Assembly (NCBI GenBank): GCA_900552475.1
Contig: USAC01000096.1
Span: 1 to 5,590, forward strand
From: an uncultured Eubacteriales bacterium
Lineage (GTDB): Bacteria > Bacillota > Clostridia > Oscillospirales > Oscillospiraceae
Direction of reading: 5' to 3'
DNA length: 5,590 nt
A program made the translations under genes and the position numbers. This document shows positions 1 through 5,492 of the stretch, one piece after another (within the stretch, counting starts at the first letter, position 1; each line of letters opens with the position of its first letter). A model generated the notes under the pieces. It worked only from the letters and a program-made list of their open reading frames with translations. It was not told where the DNA came from and ran no database searches.

Positions 1-10
1 TACTCCTTTT
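1..10 (-). promoter_or_regulatory. Ribosome binding site of a gene outside the left edge
   Basis: On the minus strand the first ten bases read AAAAGGAGTA. This is nearly the same as the ribosome binding site that precedes lplA (AAAGGAGTAACAC then ATG). A minus-strand gene therefore probably starts just beyond the left edge of the window, downstream of lplA. Its product cannot be seen. The large palindrome at 23-69 lies in its leader, about a dozen bases upstream of this site. Confidence 0.6.
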
Positions 11-22
11 GGCATAGCAAAA

Positions 23-69
23 CACCCCACTTGTTAGACAGTATATCATACTGTCTAACAAATGGGGTG
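23..69. repeat. 22-bp near-perfect palindrome with 3-base loop
   Basis: Bases 23-44 and 48-69 are reverse complements with one mismatch (C30 against A62), separated by ATC. Read as minus-strand RNA the mismatch becomes a G-U wobble, so the whole 22-bp stem can pair, and it is followed by TTTT: this would serve as a Rho-independent terminator between lplA and the next gene. Each arm also contains its own pseudo-palindrome, TGT-TAG-ACA at 32-40 and TGT-CTA-ACA at 52-60, exactly 20 bp apart, which is what a double operator would look like. A TATGAT sequence (minus strand, 50-45) lies at the centre. A third reading is a remnant of insertion-sequence ends, because CACCCCATTTGTTAGACA resembles IS3-family terminal repeats as I remember them. 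The palindrome itself is certain; which role is right is not. Confidence 0.85.
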
Positions 70-143
70 CAGTTCAGTTTCGCTCCCAGGCTGTCCGTTT
101 ATTTTTGACGCAAAGGGACTTTGCGAGGTGCAAAACGGCGCTT

Positions 144-1148
144 TTACGACAGCAGGAGCTCGATCAGCTCACCGTTTTCCAGCCCGCTGAAATAGCGGCT
201 CACCGTCTCGTCCGCCAGTGCCGCGCGCAGGCTCTGCTCCTCAAGCCGCACGCCGCGCAGCTTCTCCGCCAGCACCTCCGGCTCAACGACGCTGAAAAAG
301 TCGCCCGTGAAGTGAAGGTCCTGAATCACGCCGTGGTCGGTCGTCAGGTGCACCTCGACGCTGCCGCAGGCGGGGAAGCGCCGCTGCCTGCGCATCTCGC
401 AGTCGCGCGACTGGCCGTAGTTCCACTCCCAGGTGGCGTAGCGCTCGGCGCGCAGCTGCGCGATCTGCGCCTTGTCTTCCTCGGTAAAGACGTACTCGTC
501 GCCGGGCTGCTGCTCCAGAATCTCGCGCAGCAGCAGGCTGCGGAACTCCTCGAGTGTGACGGGACTGGCCATGTGTCGGCGCACGGTGGTAACCCTGCTG
601 CGCACGGAGGCGATGCCCTTGGCGCGGATCTTCTCCTGATCCACATGGAGCGCCTGCGCCACGAGGTCGAGGTTCGAGTCGAACATGATCGTGCCGTGGT
701 GCATGACCCGGCCCTCCTTGAGGTACTGGGAGTTGCCGGAGAACTTCTGACCGTCGATGGTCATGTCGTTGCGGCCGTTGATCTCCGCGGTGACGCCGAT
801 CTTCGCCAGCGCGGCGACCACCGGGCGGCAGAACAGGCGGAAATTGATGGACTCCATGTCGCCCGCGTCGGCGATGAAGGTGAAGTTGAGGTTCCCCATA
901 TCGTGATACACGGCCCCGCCGCCGGAGAGACGCCGCACCACACGCACGCCGTTTTCACGGACAAACTGCTCGTTGATCTCCGCGGCGGTGTTCTGGTGCT
1001 TACCGATGATGATGGCATTGTCGTTCTGCCAGAGCATGAAATACGTGCGGTCCCGGGGCAGACGGTCAAAAACGTACTGCTCGGCGGCCAGATTCCACGC
1101 CGGGTCCGTGGTGTAAAGGTTCAGGTAGGATAGTTTCTGCTGTGCCAT
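144..1148 (-). CDS. lplA: Lipoate-protein ligase A
   Basis: Cytoplasmic enzyme that activates lipoate with ATP to lipoyl-AMP and transfers the lipoyl group to a lysine of lipoyl domains (E2 subunits of 2-oxoacid dehydrogenases, GcvH), allowing salvage of external lipoate. At 334 aa it has the full length of E. coli LplA (338 aa). Visible family motifs are RRLSGGGAVYHDMGN at 72-86 (lipoate/adenylate pocket), GRNDM at 125-129, the catalytic lysine in DGQKFSGN at about 135, HHGT at 150-153 and AKGIASVRSRVT at 176-187. The C-terminal accessory domain follows (WEWNYG at 240-245), so this is the two-domain bacterial form rather than a truncated LplJ/LplB relative. The ATG has AAAGGAG six bases upstream. 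It lies 44 bases downstream of the AraC-type gene on the same strand, so the two may be cotranscribed. The lipoyl acceptor is not in the window. Confidence 0.95.
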   Translation of the reverse strand: MAQQKLSYLNLYTTDPAWNLAAEQYVFDRLPRDRTYFMLWQNDNAIIIGKHQNTAAEINEQFVRENGVRVVRRLSGGGAVYHDMGNLNFTFIADAGDMESINFRLFCRPVVAALAKIGVTAEINGRNDMTIDGQKFSGNSQYLKEGRVMHHGTIMFDSNLDLVAQALHVDQEKIRAKGIASVRSRVTTVRRHMASPVTLEEFRSLLLREILEQQPGDEYVFTEEDKAQIAQLRAERYATWEWNYGQSRDCEMRRQRRFPACGSVEVHLTTDHGVIQDLHFTGDFFSVVEPEVLAEKLRGVRLEEQSLRAALADETVSRYFSGLENGELIELLLS

Positions 1149-1192
1149 GTGTTACTCCTTTGCTCCGTGGTGGGTTTCTATCGACATAACGC

Positions 1193-1606
1193 TCAGCTCT
1201 TTCGGGGCAGGGTTGAGCGGTACTCACTGGGGGGCACGCCGGTCTTGGACTTGAAGACCCGCATGAAGTTCTGGACGGTCAGGAAGCCGACCTCCTGCCC
1301 GACGTCGCGCACCAGCTTGCTCTCGTCCGCGAGCAGGCGCTTCGCCTGCTCGATGCGCAGGTCGCTGAGGTACTGGGTAAAGCGCTTTCCGTCGACCTCG
1401 CTGAAAATGCGGCTGAGGTACGACGGGCTGATGCCCAGCTGCGCGGCGGTTCCGTCGAGCGAGAGGGCGCTGTCCATATAGTGCTCCCCCACATACTTCT
1501 TCGCGGCCAGCAGCAGGGACAGGATGGTAAAAAAGGTACTTCGCAGAACACTTCCCGACCGGAAAATTTCGTGCTTGAGCACGTCGCTCAGTTCTTTTCG
1601 CACCAC
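1193..1606 (-). CDS. Small AraC/XylS-family transcriptional regulator, DNA-binding domain only
   Basis: I place the start at GTG 1606, because GGAGGTGA (1621-1614) ends seven bases before it; the frame is open further upstream to an ATG at 1747, but a sigmaA-like promoter (1677-1650) lies inside that extension. The resulting protein has 137 aa. Residues about 35-132 form the AraC DNA-binding domain: first helix-turn-helix around LDGTAAQLGISPSYLSRIF (50-68), linker helix RIEQAKRLL (84-92), second helix-turn-helix around VRDVGQEVGF (99-108) followed by the signature VFKSKTGVPPSEYR (117-130). Only about 34 residues precede it, so there is no ligand-binding or receiver domain; in size it resembles MarA/SoxS rather than AraC or YesN. 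Regulation would then depend on its own amount or on a partner. It is divergent from the TRAP genes and upstream of lplA, so it is the likely local regulator (inference). Confidence 0.88.
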   Translation of the reverse strand: MVRKELSDVLKHEIFRSGSVLRSTFFTILSLLLAAKKYVGEHYMDSALSLDGTAAQLGISPSYLSRIFSEVDGKRFTQYLSDLRIEQAKRLLADESKLVRDVGQEVGFLTVQNFMRVFKSKTGVPPSEYRSTLPRKS

Positions 1607-1613
1607 TGCTGGG

Positions 1614-1621
1614 TCACCTCC
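1614..1621 (-). promoter_or_regulatory. Ribosome binding site deciding the GTG start of the AraC-type gene
   Basis: The minus strand reads GGAGGTGA here, a near-perfect complement to the 16S rRNA 3' end, followed after seven bases by two adjacent GTG codons (1606-1604 and 1603-1601). It sets the translation start inside a longer open frame and gives a sensor-less 137-residue protein. Confidence 0.8.
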
Positions 1622-1649
1622 GCCGATTCCGTATAATGGGATGAAAAAT

Positions 1650-1677
1650 ATCATATCGTGCAGGCAGATCATATCAA
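1650..1677 (-). promoter_or_regulatory. SigmaA-type promoter of the AraC-type gene
   Basis: On the minus strand TTGATA (1677-1672) and TATGAT (1655-1650) are separated by 16 bases, each five of six to the consensus. Transcription would begin near 1643, giving a leader of about 37 bases that contains the GGAGGTGA site. The octamer GATATGAT occurs twice, overlapping the -35 (1675-1668) and the -10 (1657-1650), with an 18-base period, so a protein recognising it would cover the promoter. Confidence 0.65.
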
Positions 1678-1679
1678 AA

Positions 1680-1908
1680 TTTGCACATTTTTGCAAGGCG
1701 CGGCCATGCTTTTTCTTTACAAAGAGCGTCCGCGCGCAAAAGTGCACAGTTCATCTGCAAACTCTATGTTTTTCCGTTTCATCCGAACATTTTAACGTAA
1801 TTTTCACCGAATTATTCGATTTTATCTGTCGTTTTGCACAATTTTTGGCAGTTGTATTTAGTACTTTAATGCTGAACAATTTTTAACGGTGTAAACAAAA
1901 TCTGCAAA
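1680..1908. repeat. Four copies of TTTGCA(C/G)A in the divergent intergenic region
   Basis: Within the AT-rich gap between the regulator and dctQ the octamer TTTGCACA occurs on the plus strand at 1680-1687 and 1833-1840, and TTTGCAGA on the minus strand at 1761-1754 and 1908-1901. Orientation alternates and neighbouring copies are 74, 79 and 68 bases apart. The second and fourth copies belong to a ten-base identical repeat, ATCTGCAAAC, at 1753-1762 and 1900-1909. They may be binding sites for the adjacent AraC-type protein; low sequence complexity could also produce some of them by chance. Confidence 0.4.
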
Positions 1909-1921
1909 CCCGTTAAAAATT
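1878..1921. repeat. 12-bp perfect inverted repeat with 20-base spacer
   Basis: AATTTTTAACGG at 1878-1889 is the exact reverse complement of CCGTTAAAAATT at 1910-1921. The spacer holds one of the ATCTGCAAAC copies directly against the right arm. The arms are about three helical turns apart, which suits an operator for a dimeric protein. It could also fold as a weak RNA hairpin, but it has no GC-rich base and no following T-run, so a terminator is unlikely. The gap 1678-2051 contains no other gene that I can support. Confidence 0.5.
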
Positions 1922-1964
1922 TGCCACGACGCGGCGGTATCGTGACAAGGGAAAGAAATGTTTA

Positions 1965-1993
1965 TTGAAAATACCCGGCGCCTGCGCTACATA
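1965..1993 (+). promoter_or_regulatory. Weak candidate promoter for the TRAP operon
   Basis: TTGAAA (1965-1970) matches the -35 consensus at five of six positions, and TACATA stands 17 bases downstream (1988-1993), matching the -10 consensus poorly. It is the best-spaced pair I find upstream of dctQ. A poor -10 would fit a promoter that needs an activator, such as an AraC-type protein. The transcript leader would run about 70 bases to the dctQ start and contains a 7-bp inverted repeat (1979-1985 with 2001-2007) overlapping this promoter. I hold this loosely. Confidence 0.25.
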
Positions 1994-2068
1994 TAGGCTT
2001 GCAGGCGGGAGAGCCTTTCCCCGCACGCACAGAAGCTGAAACTTTTTTTGAGAGAGGTGATCCACAGA

Positions 2069-2608
2069 ATGAAGCAAAACCCCTACAAACGGTTTGCGAG
2101 AGCCCTGGCCGCGGTGGAAAAATGGATCATCGTTGTCGCGCTCGCCATCGGTGTGGCGCTGACAGCGGTGAACGTTGTCTGCCGCTATATCTTCAAGGCA
2201 AACGTGAACTTCTCGTGGTCCGAGGAGGTCGTGGTCGCGCTGCTGGTACTGACGTATATGGTCGGTGCCGCGCTGTGCTCCGGCGATGAGGGCGGACTGA
2301 TCAACATGACGATCTTCACGGGAAAGATGAGCCGCCGGACGCAGCTGGTGATCGAAATCATCACCAACCTCTGCCTGATCGCCTTCGGCGTCATCATCTT
2401 CATCAGCGGCTGGGACCGCTGCGCCTCGAAGATCGCCAGCGGTCAGGTCACGACCGCGCTGGCCATCCCCGACTGGATCTACAACGCCTTCATCCCGCTG
2501 GGTGCCTTCCTGATGGTGATCCACACGGCGGAGCGGATTCTGGACGGCATCGGTGAACTGAAGACGCTGCACGGCGCAGATAAGCCCGAGGGAGGTGACG
2601 CCGCATGA
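2069..2608 (+). CDS. dctQ: TRAP transporter small permease subunit DctQ
   Basis: Small integral membrane subunit of a tripartite ATP-independent periplasmic (TRAP) transporter; it pairs with DctM to form the ion-driven importer. I start at ATG 2069, because GAGAGGTGA at 2052-2060 stands eight bases before it; an in-frame TTG at 2048 would lie before that site. The protein has 179 aa, normal for the family. Four hydrophobic stretches are visible, roughly at 19-38, 52-71, 93-114 and 135-158. The family pattern follows TM1 as NVVCRYIFKANVNFSWSEE (35-53), with the Arg-Tyr and the Trp-Ser-Glu-Glu before TM2. The last bases overlap the dctM start by ATGA, indicating translational coupling and equal amounts of both membrane subunits. 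Confidence 0.93.
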   Translation: MKQNPYKRFARALAAVEKWIIVVALAIGVALTAVNVVCRYIFKANVNFSWSEEVVVALLVLTYMVGAALCSGDEGGLINMTIFTGKMSRRTQLVIEIITNLCLIAFGVIIFISGWDRCASKIASGQVTTALAIPDWIYNAFIPLGAFLMVIHTAERILDGIGELKTLHGADKPEGGDAA

Positions 2609-3885
2609 CCTATGCCATTATGCTGGGCGTTTTCGTCGTCCTGCTGTTTCTGGGCGCGCCCATCGCGCTGTCGCTGGGCATGTCCTCGCTGCTCGCCATC
2701 CTGTATAACGGGACGGGCATCAACGTCGTCGCGGGGCAGATCTACGGCGGCATCGGCAAGTATCTGCTGCTGGCCGTTCCGTTCTTCGTCCTCTCGGGCA
2801 ACATCATGGCCAAAGCCGGCATCTCCGACCGGCTGATCGCGTTCATCGACGCCCTGCTTGGGTATCTGCGCGGCGGCATCGCGATGGTCTGCATCGTCGT
2901 GGCCTGCTTCTTCGGCGCGATTTCCGGCTCCGGCGCGGCCACCGTGGCGGCGCTGGGCGTTATCCTGATCCCCGCCATGATCGAGCGCGAGAAATTCTCC
3001 GATCCGTTCGCGCACGGCGTGGTCGCCGCCGCGTCCTCGATCGCGGTCATCATCCCGCCGAGCATTTCCTTCGTGATTTACGCCTCCCTGACCGGCGTTT
3101 CCGTAGGCGATATCTTCGTGGCCGGTATTCTCCCCGGCGTCATCATGGGCGCGGCCATGATCCTCGTGGTGCAGATCTATGCGCACAAGCACCACCTGAA
3201 GCCCGCCCACCCGTGGAAGGGCTGGCGCGAGGTGTGGCGCACGTTCAAGAGCGCCTTCTGGGGTCTGCTGATGCCCGTCATTATCCTCGGCGGCATCTAC
3301 GGCGGCTACTTCTCCGCCACAGAGGCGGCGGCCGTGGCCGCGGTATACGGCCTGTTTGTCGGCACCGTTGTCTATAAGGAGCTGAAGTGGAAGGACATCG
3401 TCGCTCTGCTGTATGACACGGCCAAGAGCACCGGTGGTCTGATGCTCATCATCGGCGGCGCCACGATCTTTTCCTACGCCTGCACGCGCTACGGCATCTC
3501 CGTCGGCGTTCAGTCGCTGCTGGAGAACTGCGGTAAGGGCGGCTTCCTGATCATCACGAACATCGTGCTGCTGATCGCGGGCTGCTTTATGGACGCCAAC
3601 TCCAATATGTACATTTTCATCCCCATCATGTATCCTGTTGCCCAGAAGTTCGGCATTGATCCGATCCACTTCGGCATGATCTGCACGGTCAACCTCGCCA
3701 TCGGCCAGTTTACGCCCCCTGTCGGCACGAACCTGTTCGTCGCCTCCAGCCTGCGCATCCCCGGCCACCGCGTCGGCGTCGAGTCCGTCGCGAAGGCGTG
3801 CCTGCCCATGATCGCGGCGGCCGTTCTGGTGCTGCTGCTGGTCACCTATGTCCCGCAAGTCACCACTTGCCTCATCGGTGGGTGA
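2605..3885 (+). CDS. dctM: TRAP transporter large permease subunit DctM
   Basis: Main transport channel of the TRAP system, a 426-aa polytopic membrane protein of the usual family length (about 425-430). The ATG at 2605 overlaps the dctQ stop and follows GGAGGTGA (2591-2598) by six bases. Family hallmarks are visible in order: LGAPIALSLG (16-25) in the first helix, PFFVLSGNIM (59-68), the glycine-rich AISGSGAATVAALG (105-118), IIPPSISFVIYASLTG (149-164), the conserved FSATEAAAVAAVY (236-248), FMDANSNMYIFIPIMYP (328-344), and FGIDPIHFG (349-357) followed by GQFTPPVGTNLFV (367-379). Both pseudo-symmetric halves are therefore complete and nothing suggests damage. The ion used and the substrate cannot be read from the permease. 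Confidence 0.97.
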   Translation: MTYAIMLGVFVVLLFLGAPIALSLGMSSLLAILYNGTGINVVAGQIYGGIGKYLLLAVPFFVLSGNIMAKAGISDRLIAFIDALLGYLRGGIAMVCIVVACFFGAISGSGAATVAALGVILIPAMIEREKFSDPFAHGVVAAASSIAVIIPPSISFVIYASLTGVSVGDIFVAGILPGVIMGAAMILVVQIYAHKHHLKPAHPWKGWREVWRTFKSAFWGLLMPVIILGGIYGGYFSATEAAAVAAVYGLFVGTVVYKELKWKDIVALLYDTAKSTGGLMLIIGGATIFSYACTRYGISVGVQSLLENCGKGGFLIITNIVLLIAGCFMDANSNMYIFIPIMYPVAQKFGIDPIHFGMICTVNLAIGQFTPPVGTNLFVASSLRIPGHRVGVESVAKACLPMIAAAVLVLLLVTYVPQVTTCLIGG

Positions 3886-3898
3886 TCTCTCTTCTTCT

Positions 3899-3926
3899 GC
3901 CGCCTGTCTGCACGCAGGCAGGCGGC
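3899..3926 (+). other. Intergenic RNA hairpin between dctM and dctP
   Basis: The 12-base arms 3899-3910 and 3915-3926 (GCCGCCTGTCTG with CAGGCAGGCGGC) pair fully as RNA if one U-G wobble is allowed, around the loop CACG. It begins 14 bases after the dctM stop. The bases after it (CTCTTCCCAAA) lack a real U-tract, so it is better read as a stability or processing hairpin, or a leaky attenuator, than a strong terminator. It would protect the 3' end of the dctQM message or help set the separate, higher level that binding-protein genes usually need. Confidence 0.6.
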
Positions 3927-3986
3927 CTCTTCCCAAATCTGTCTCCATAAACACGTAAATAAATAAAAAATCAGGAGGACTATTTT

Positions 3987-5027
3987 ATGAAACTGAAGAA
4001 ACTCGTGGCCCTTATTCTGGCGCTCGTTACGGCGCTGAGTCTCGTTGCCTGCGGCAGCGGCGGCAATGGCTCCGGCGGCGGTGATTCCACCGACGGCGAC
4101 ACGTCCAATTTCCCCAAGATGACCTGGTCGGCTGCCACGTCCGGCGCCGAGGGCTCCAACTTCGACGTCGGTCTGGAGAAGTTCAGCGAGCTGCTGCAGG
4201 AGAAGACTGGCGGCGCGATCAAGCTGGACATCTACTGCTCCGACCAGCTGACCAACGGCAACCAGGCCGACTCCATCCAGGCCAACATCGACGGCACCAT
4301 CGACGTGACGTTCCAGGCCGACGGCGTCTGGGGCAACTTCGACACCGTGTTCAGCGTCCCCAACCTGCCCTTCCTGTTCGACAACTATGACGACGTGGAC
4401 AGCAAGCTCATCAACGGCGAGGGCGGCAAGTACCTCATGAACGCCATGGATTCCAAGTTCAACGTCAAGTGCCTCGGCATCGGCGAGAACGGCTTCCGCT
4501 ATCTCACCAACAGCAAGCACCCCGTCAAGACCCCCGATGACCTGCACGATCTGAAGCTCCGCATCGGCGGCGCGCCCATTCTGGTCAGCACCTATGAGAG
4601 CTGGGGCGTGGACTACACTACCGCCGCCTGGGCCGAGGTCTACACCGGCCTGCAGACGAAGCTGTACGACGGTCAGGAGAACCCCATCGCCGTCGCGGAC
4701 GCCAGCTCCATTCAGGAGGTCCAGAAGTATGTGACCGCGTGGACGGCCAACTACGGCATCATGTTCATGGCCATGAACGGCGACCTGTACAACAGCCTCT
4801 CCGACGAGCTGAAGGCCATCGTGGACGAGTGCGCCAAGGAGGCCTGCGCCTATCAGATCCAGTACACCCGCGAGCAGTGCGACTCCGCGCTGAAGAAGTG
4901 GGTCGACAACTACGGCATCGAGGTCTATGAGATGACCGCGGAGAACGCCAACCTGTTCCGCCAGAAGATCCAGCCCGTGTATGACAAGTTCTCTGCCTAC
5001 AACGAGCTGATCGACCTGCTGAAGTAA
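3987..5027 (+). CDS. dctP: TRAP transporter substrate-binding lipoprotein DctP
   Basis: Extracytoplasmic solute receptor of the TRAP system, 346 aa. The ATG has AGGAGG (3973-3978) eight bases upstream. The N-terminus is a lipoprotein signal: basic MKLKK, a hydrophobic core and the lipobox LVAC with Cys22, then a Gly/Ser/Asp linker to about residue 41. This is the membrane-anchored form expected in a Gram-positive cell without a periplasm. The DctP/SiaP fold is shown by GFRYLTNSKHPVKTPDDLHDLKLRI (169-193 in parts), the carboxylate-binding arginine Arg192 in LKLR, Arg171 near the site corresponding to a second SiaP arginine, and AEVYTGLQTKLYDGQENP (216-233). After Arg192 the sequence is IGGA instead of the VPNA of sialate receptors, so sialate is unlikely (inference from remembered SiaP). 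The ligand is probably a small organic or sugar acid. Confidence 0.95.
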   Translation: MKLKKLVALILALVTALSLVACGSGGNGSGGGDSTDGDTSNFPKMTWSAATSGAEGSNFDVGLEKFSELLQEKTGGAIKLDIYCSDQLTNGNQADSIQANIDGTIDVTFQADGVWGNFDTVFSVPNLPFLFDNYDDVDSKLINGEGGKYLMNAMDSKFNVKCLGIGENGFRYLTNSKHPVKTPDDLHDLKLRIGGAPILVSTYESWGVDYTTAAWAEVYTGLQTKLYDGQENPIAVADASSIQEVQKYVTAWTANYGIMFMAMNGDLYNSLSDELKAIVDECAKEACAYQIQYTREQCDSALKKWVDNYGIEVYEMTAENANLFRQKIQPVYDKFSAYNELIDLLK

Positions 5028-5028
5028 C

Positions 5029-5481
5029 ATGTGCGCGCGGGCGAAGCAGACGCGGCGCATCGGCTGGATCGGTCTGGGTACGATGGGCCTTCCTATGGCG
5101 CTGCGGCTGGCGGATAAAAGCGGTTGCGCCGTGTATGGCTGCGACATCGTCCCCGCCGCTATGGACGCGTTCGCGTCCATGGGCGGCATCCCGGAGCCGG
5201 ACAGCGCGGCGCTGCTGGAGAATAGCGACGTGGTGTTTCTCAGCCTGCCCGGCAACGCGCTGGTGCAGGAGACGCTGACGGATGCCGTCCGGCGCTGCCG
5301 CCGCGGCACCGTGGTCGTGGACACCAGCTCGTCCCTGCCCGCCGTCATCCAGAGCTGCGCCGCGCAGGCCGCCGCGCGGGGCGTCGAGCTGATCGACTGC
5401 CCCGTCAGCGGCGGCGCGGAAGCGGCGGCCGCGGGGCGGCTGCGCGGCACGGTGCAAGCGGAAGGCTTGGCTTTCTTCTGA
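5029..5481 (+). pseudogene. Beta-hydroxyacid dehydrogenase, 3'-truncated (3-hydroxyisobutyrate dehydrogenase family)
   Basis: The family (3-hydroxyisobutyrate dehydrogenase, tartronate semialdehyde reductase GarR, related imine reductases) reduces or oxidises beta-hydroxyacids with NAD(P) in the cytoplasm and normally has about 285-300 aa. Here the frame gives 150 aa. The Rossmann N-terminus is intact: IGWIGLGTMG (11-20) is the dinucleotide loop, CDI (38-40) ends the second strand, VVFLSLPG (68-75) and VVVDTSS (95-101) follow, and DCPVSGG (123-129) is the substrate-binding motif. After AAAAGRL (residue 138, base 5442), where the family continues with a Thr-Leu-x-x-Met-Val-Gly-Gly-like strand, the frame reads unrelated residues and ends at 5481. 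The catalytic lysine and the all-helical C-terminal domain are missing, so it should be inactive. It begins one base after the dctP stop, without a clear ribosome binding site, so it is probably translationally coupled to the TRAP operon. Confidence 0.8.
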
Positions 5482-5492
5482 TAGGTTTGCAT
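5445..5492 (-). pseudogene. N-terminal fragment of a possible TnpW-like small protein
   Basis: From ATG 5492 the minus strand reads MQTYQKKAKPSACTVP, preceded by AAAGGGTGA six bases away. From memory this resembles the start of TnpW-type small proteins of Tn4451/Tn1549-like elements of Clostridia, which continue with an Arg-Arg-Ile-Gly-Ser-Thr-Thr-Tyr-like segment. Here the frame instead passes at about 5444 into the antisense of the dehydrogenase and gives low-complexity Ala/Pro sequence, so the gene appears cut after some 16 residues. The short match makes the family assignment tentative. Confidence 0.35.

Noticed and set aside
109..125. Seven-base stem CGCAAAG/CTTTGCG just after lplA as a terminator
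   Set aside because: No T-run follows on either strand, and the much stronger palindrome at 23-69 with TTTT lies just downstream.
105..1133. Long plus-strand open frame antisense to lplA
   Set aside because: The minus strand encodes a motif-complete lipoate ligase; the plus frame is leucine/alanine/histidine-rich antisense of GC-rich codons with no recognisable domain.
1607..1747. N-terminal extension of the AraC-type regulator from ATG 1747
   Set aside because: The extension contains the likely promoter and the ribosome binding site for GTG 1606 and has no recognisable domain.
1808..1818. Palindrome CGAAT-T-ATTCG in the intergenic region
   Set aside because: Five-base arms in AT-rich DNA are expected by chance and nothing nearby supports a function.
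1845..1870. TTGGCA and TTTAAT as a promoter for the TRAP operon
   Set aside because: Both boxes match well, but the spacing is only 14 bases, too short for a sigmaA promoter.
2048..2068. TTG start for dctQ seven codons upstream
   Set aside because: The ribosome binding site at 2052-2060 lies inside this extension and is correctly spaced for ATG 2069.
3855..3870. Inverted repeat GCAAGT/ACTTGC near the end of dctM
   Set aside because: Only six base pairs, inside coding sequence, no T-run; probably chance.
2479..3954. Open frame of 491 codons on the minus strand over dctM
   Set aside because: Highly charged Asp/Arg/His/Gln composition is typical of the antisense of membrane-protein codons; dctM on the plus strand has all TRAP hallmarks.
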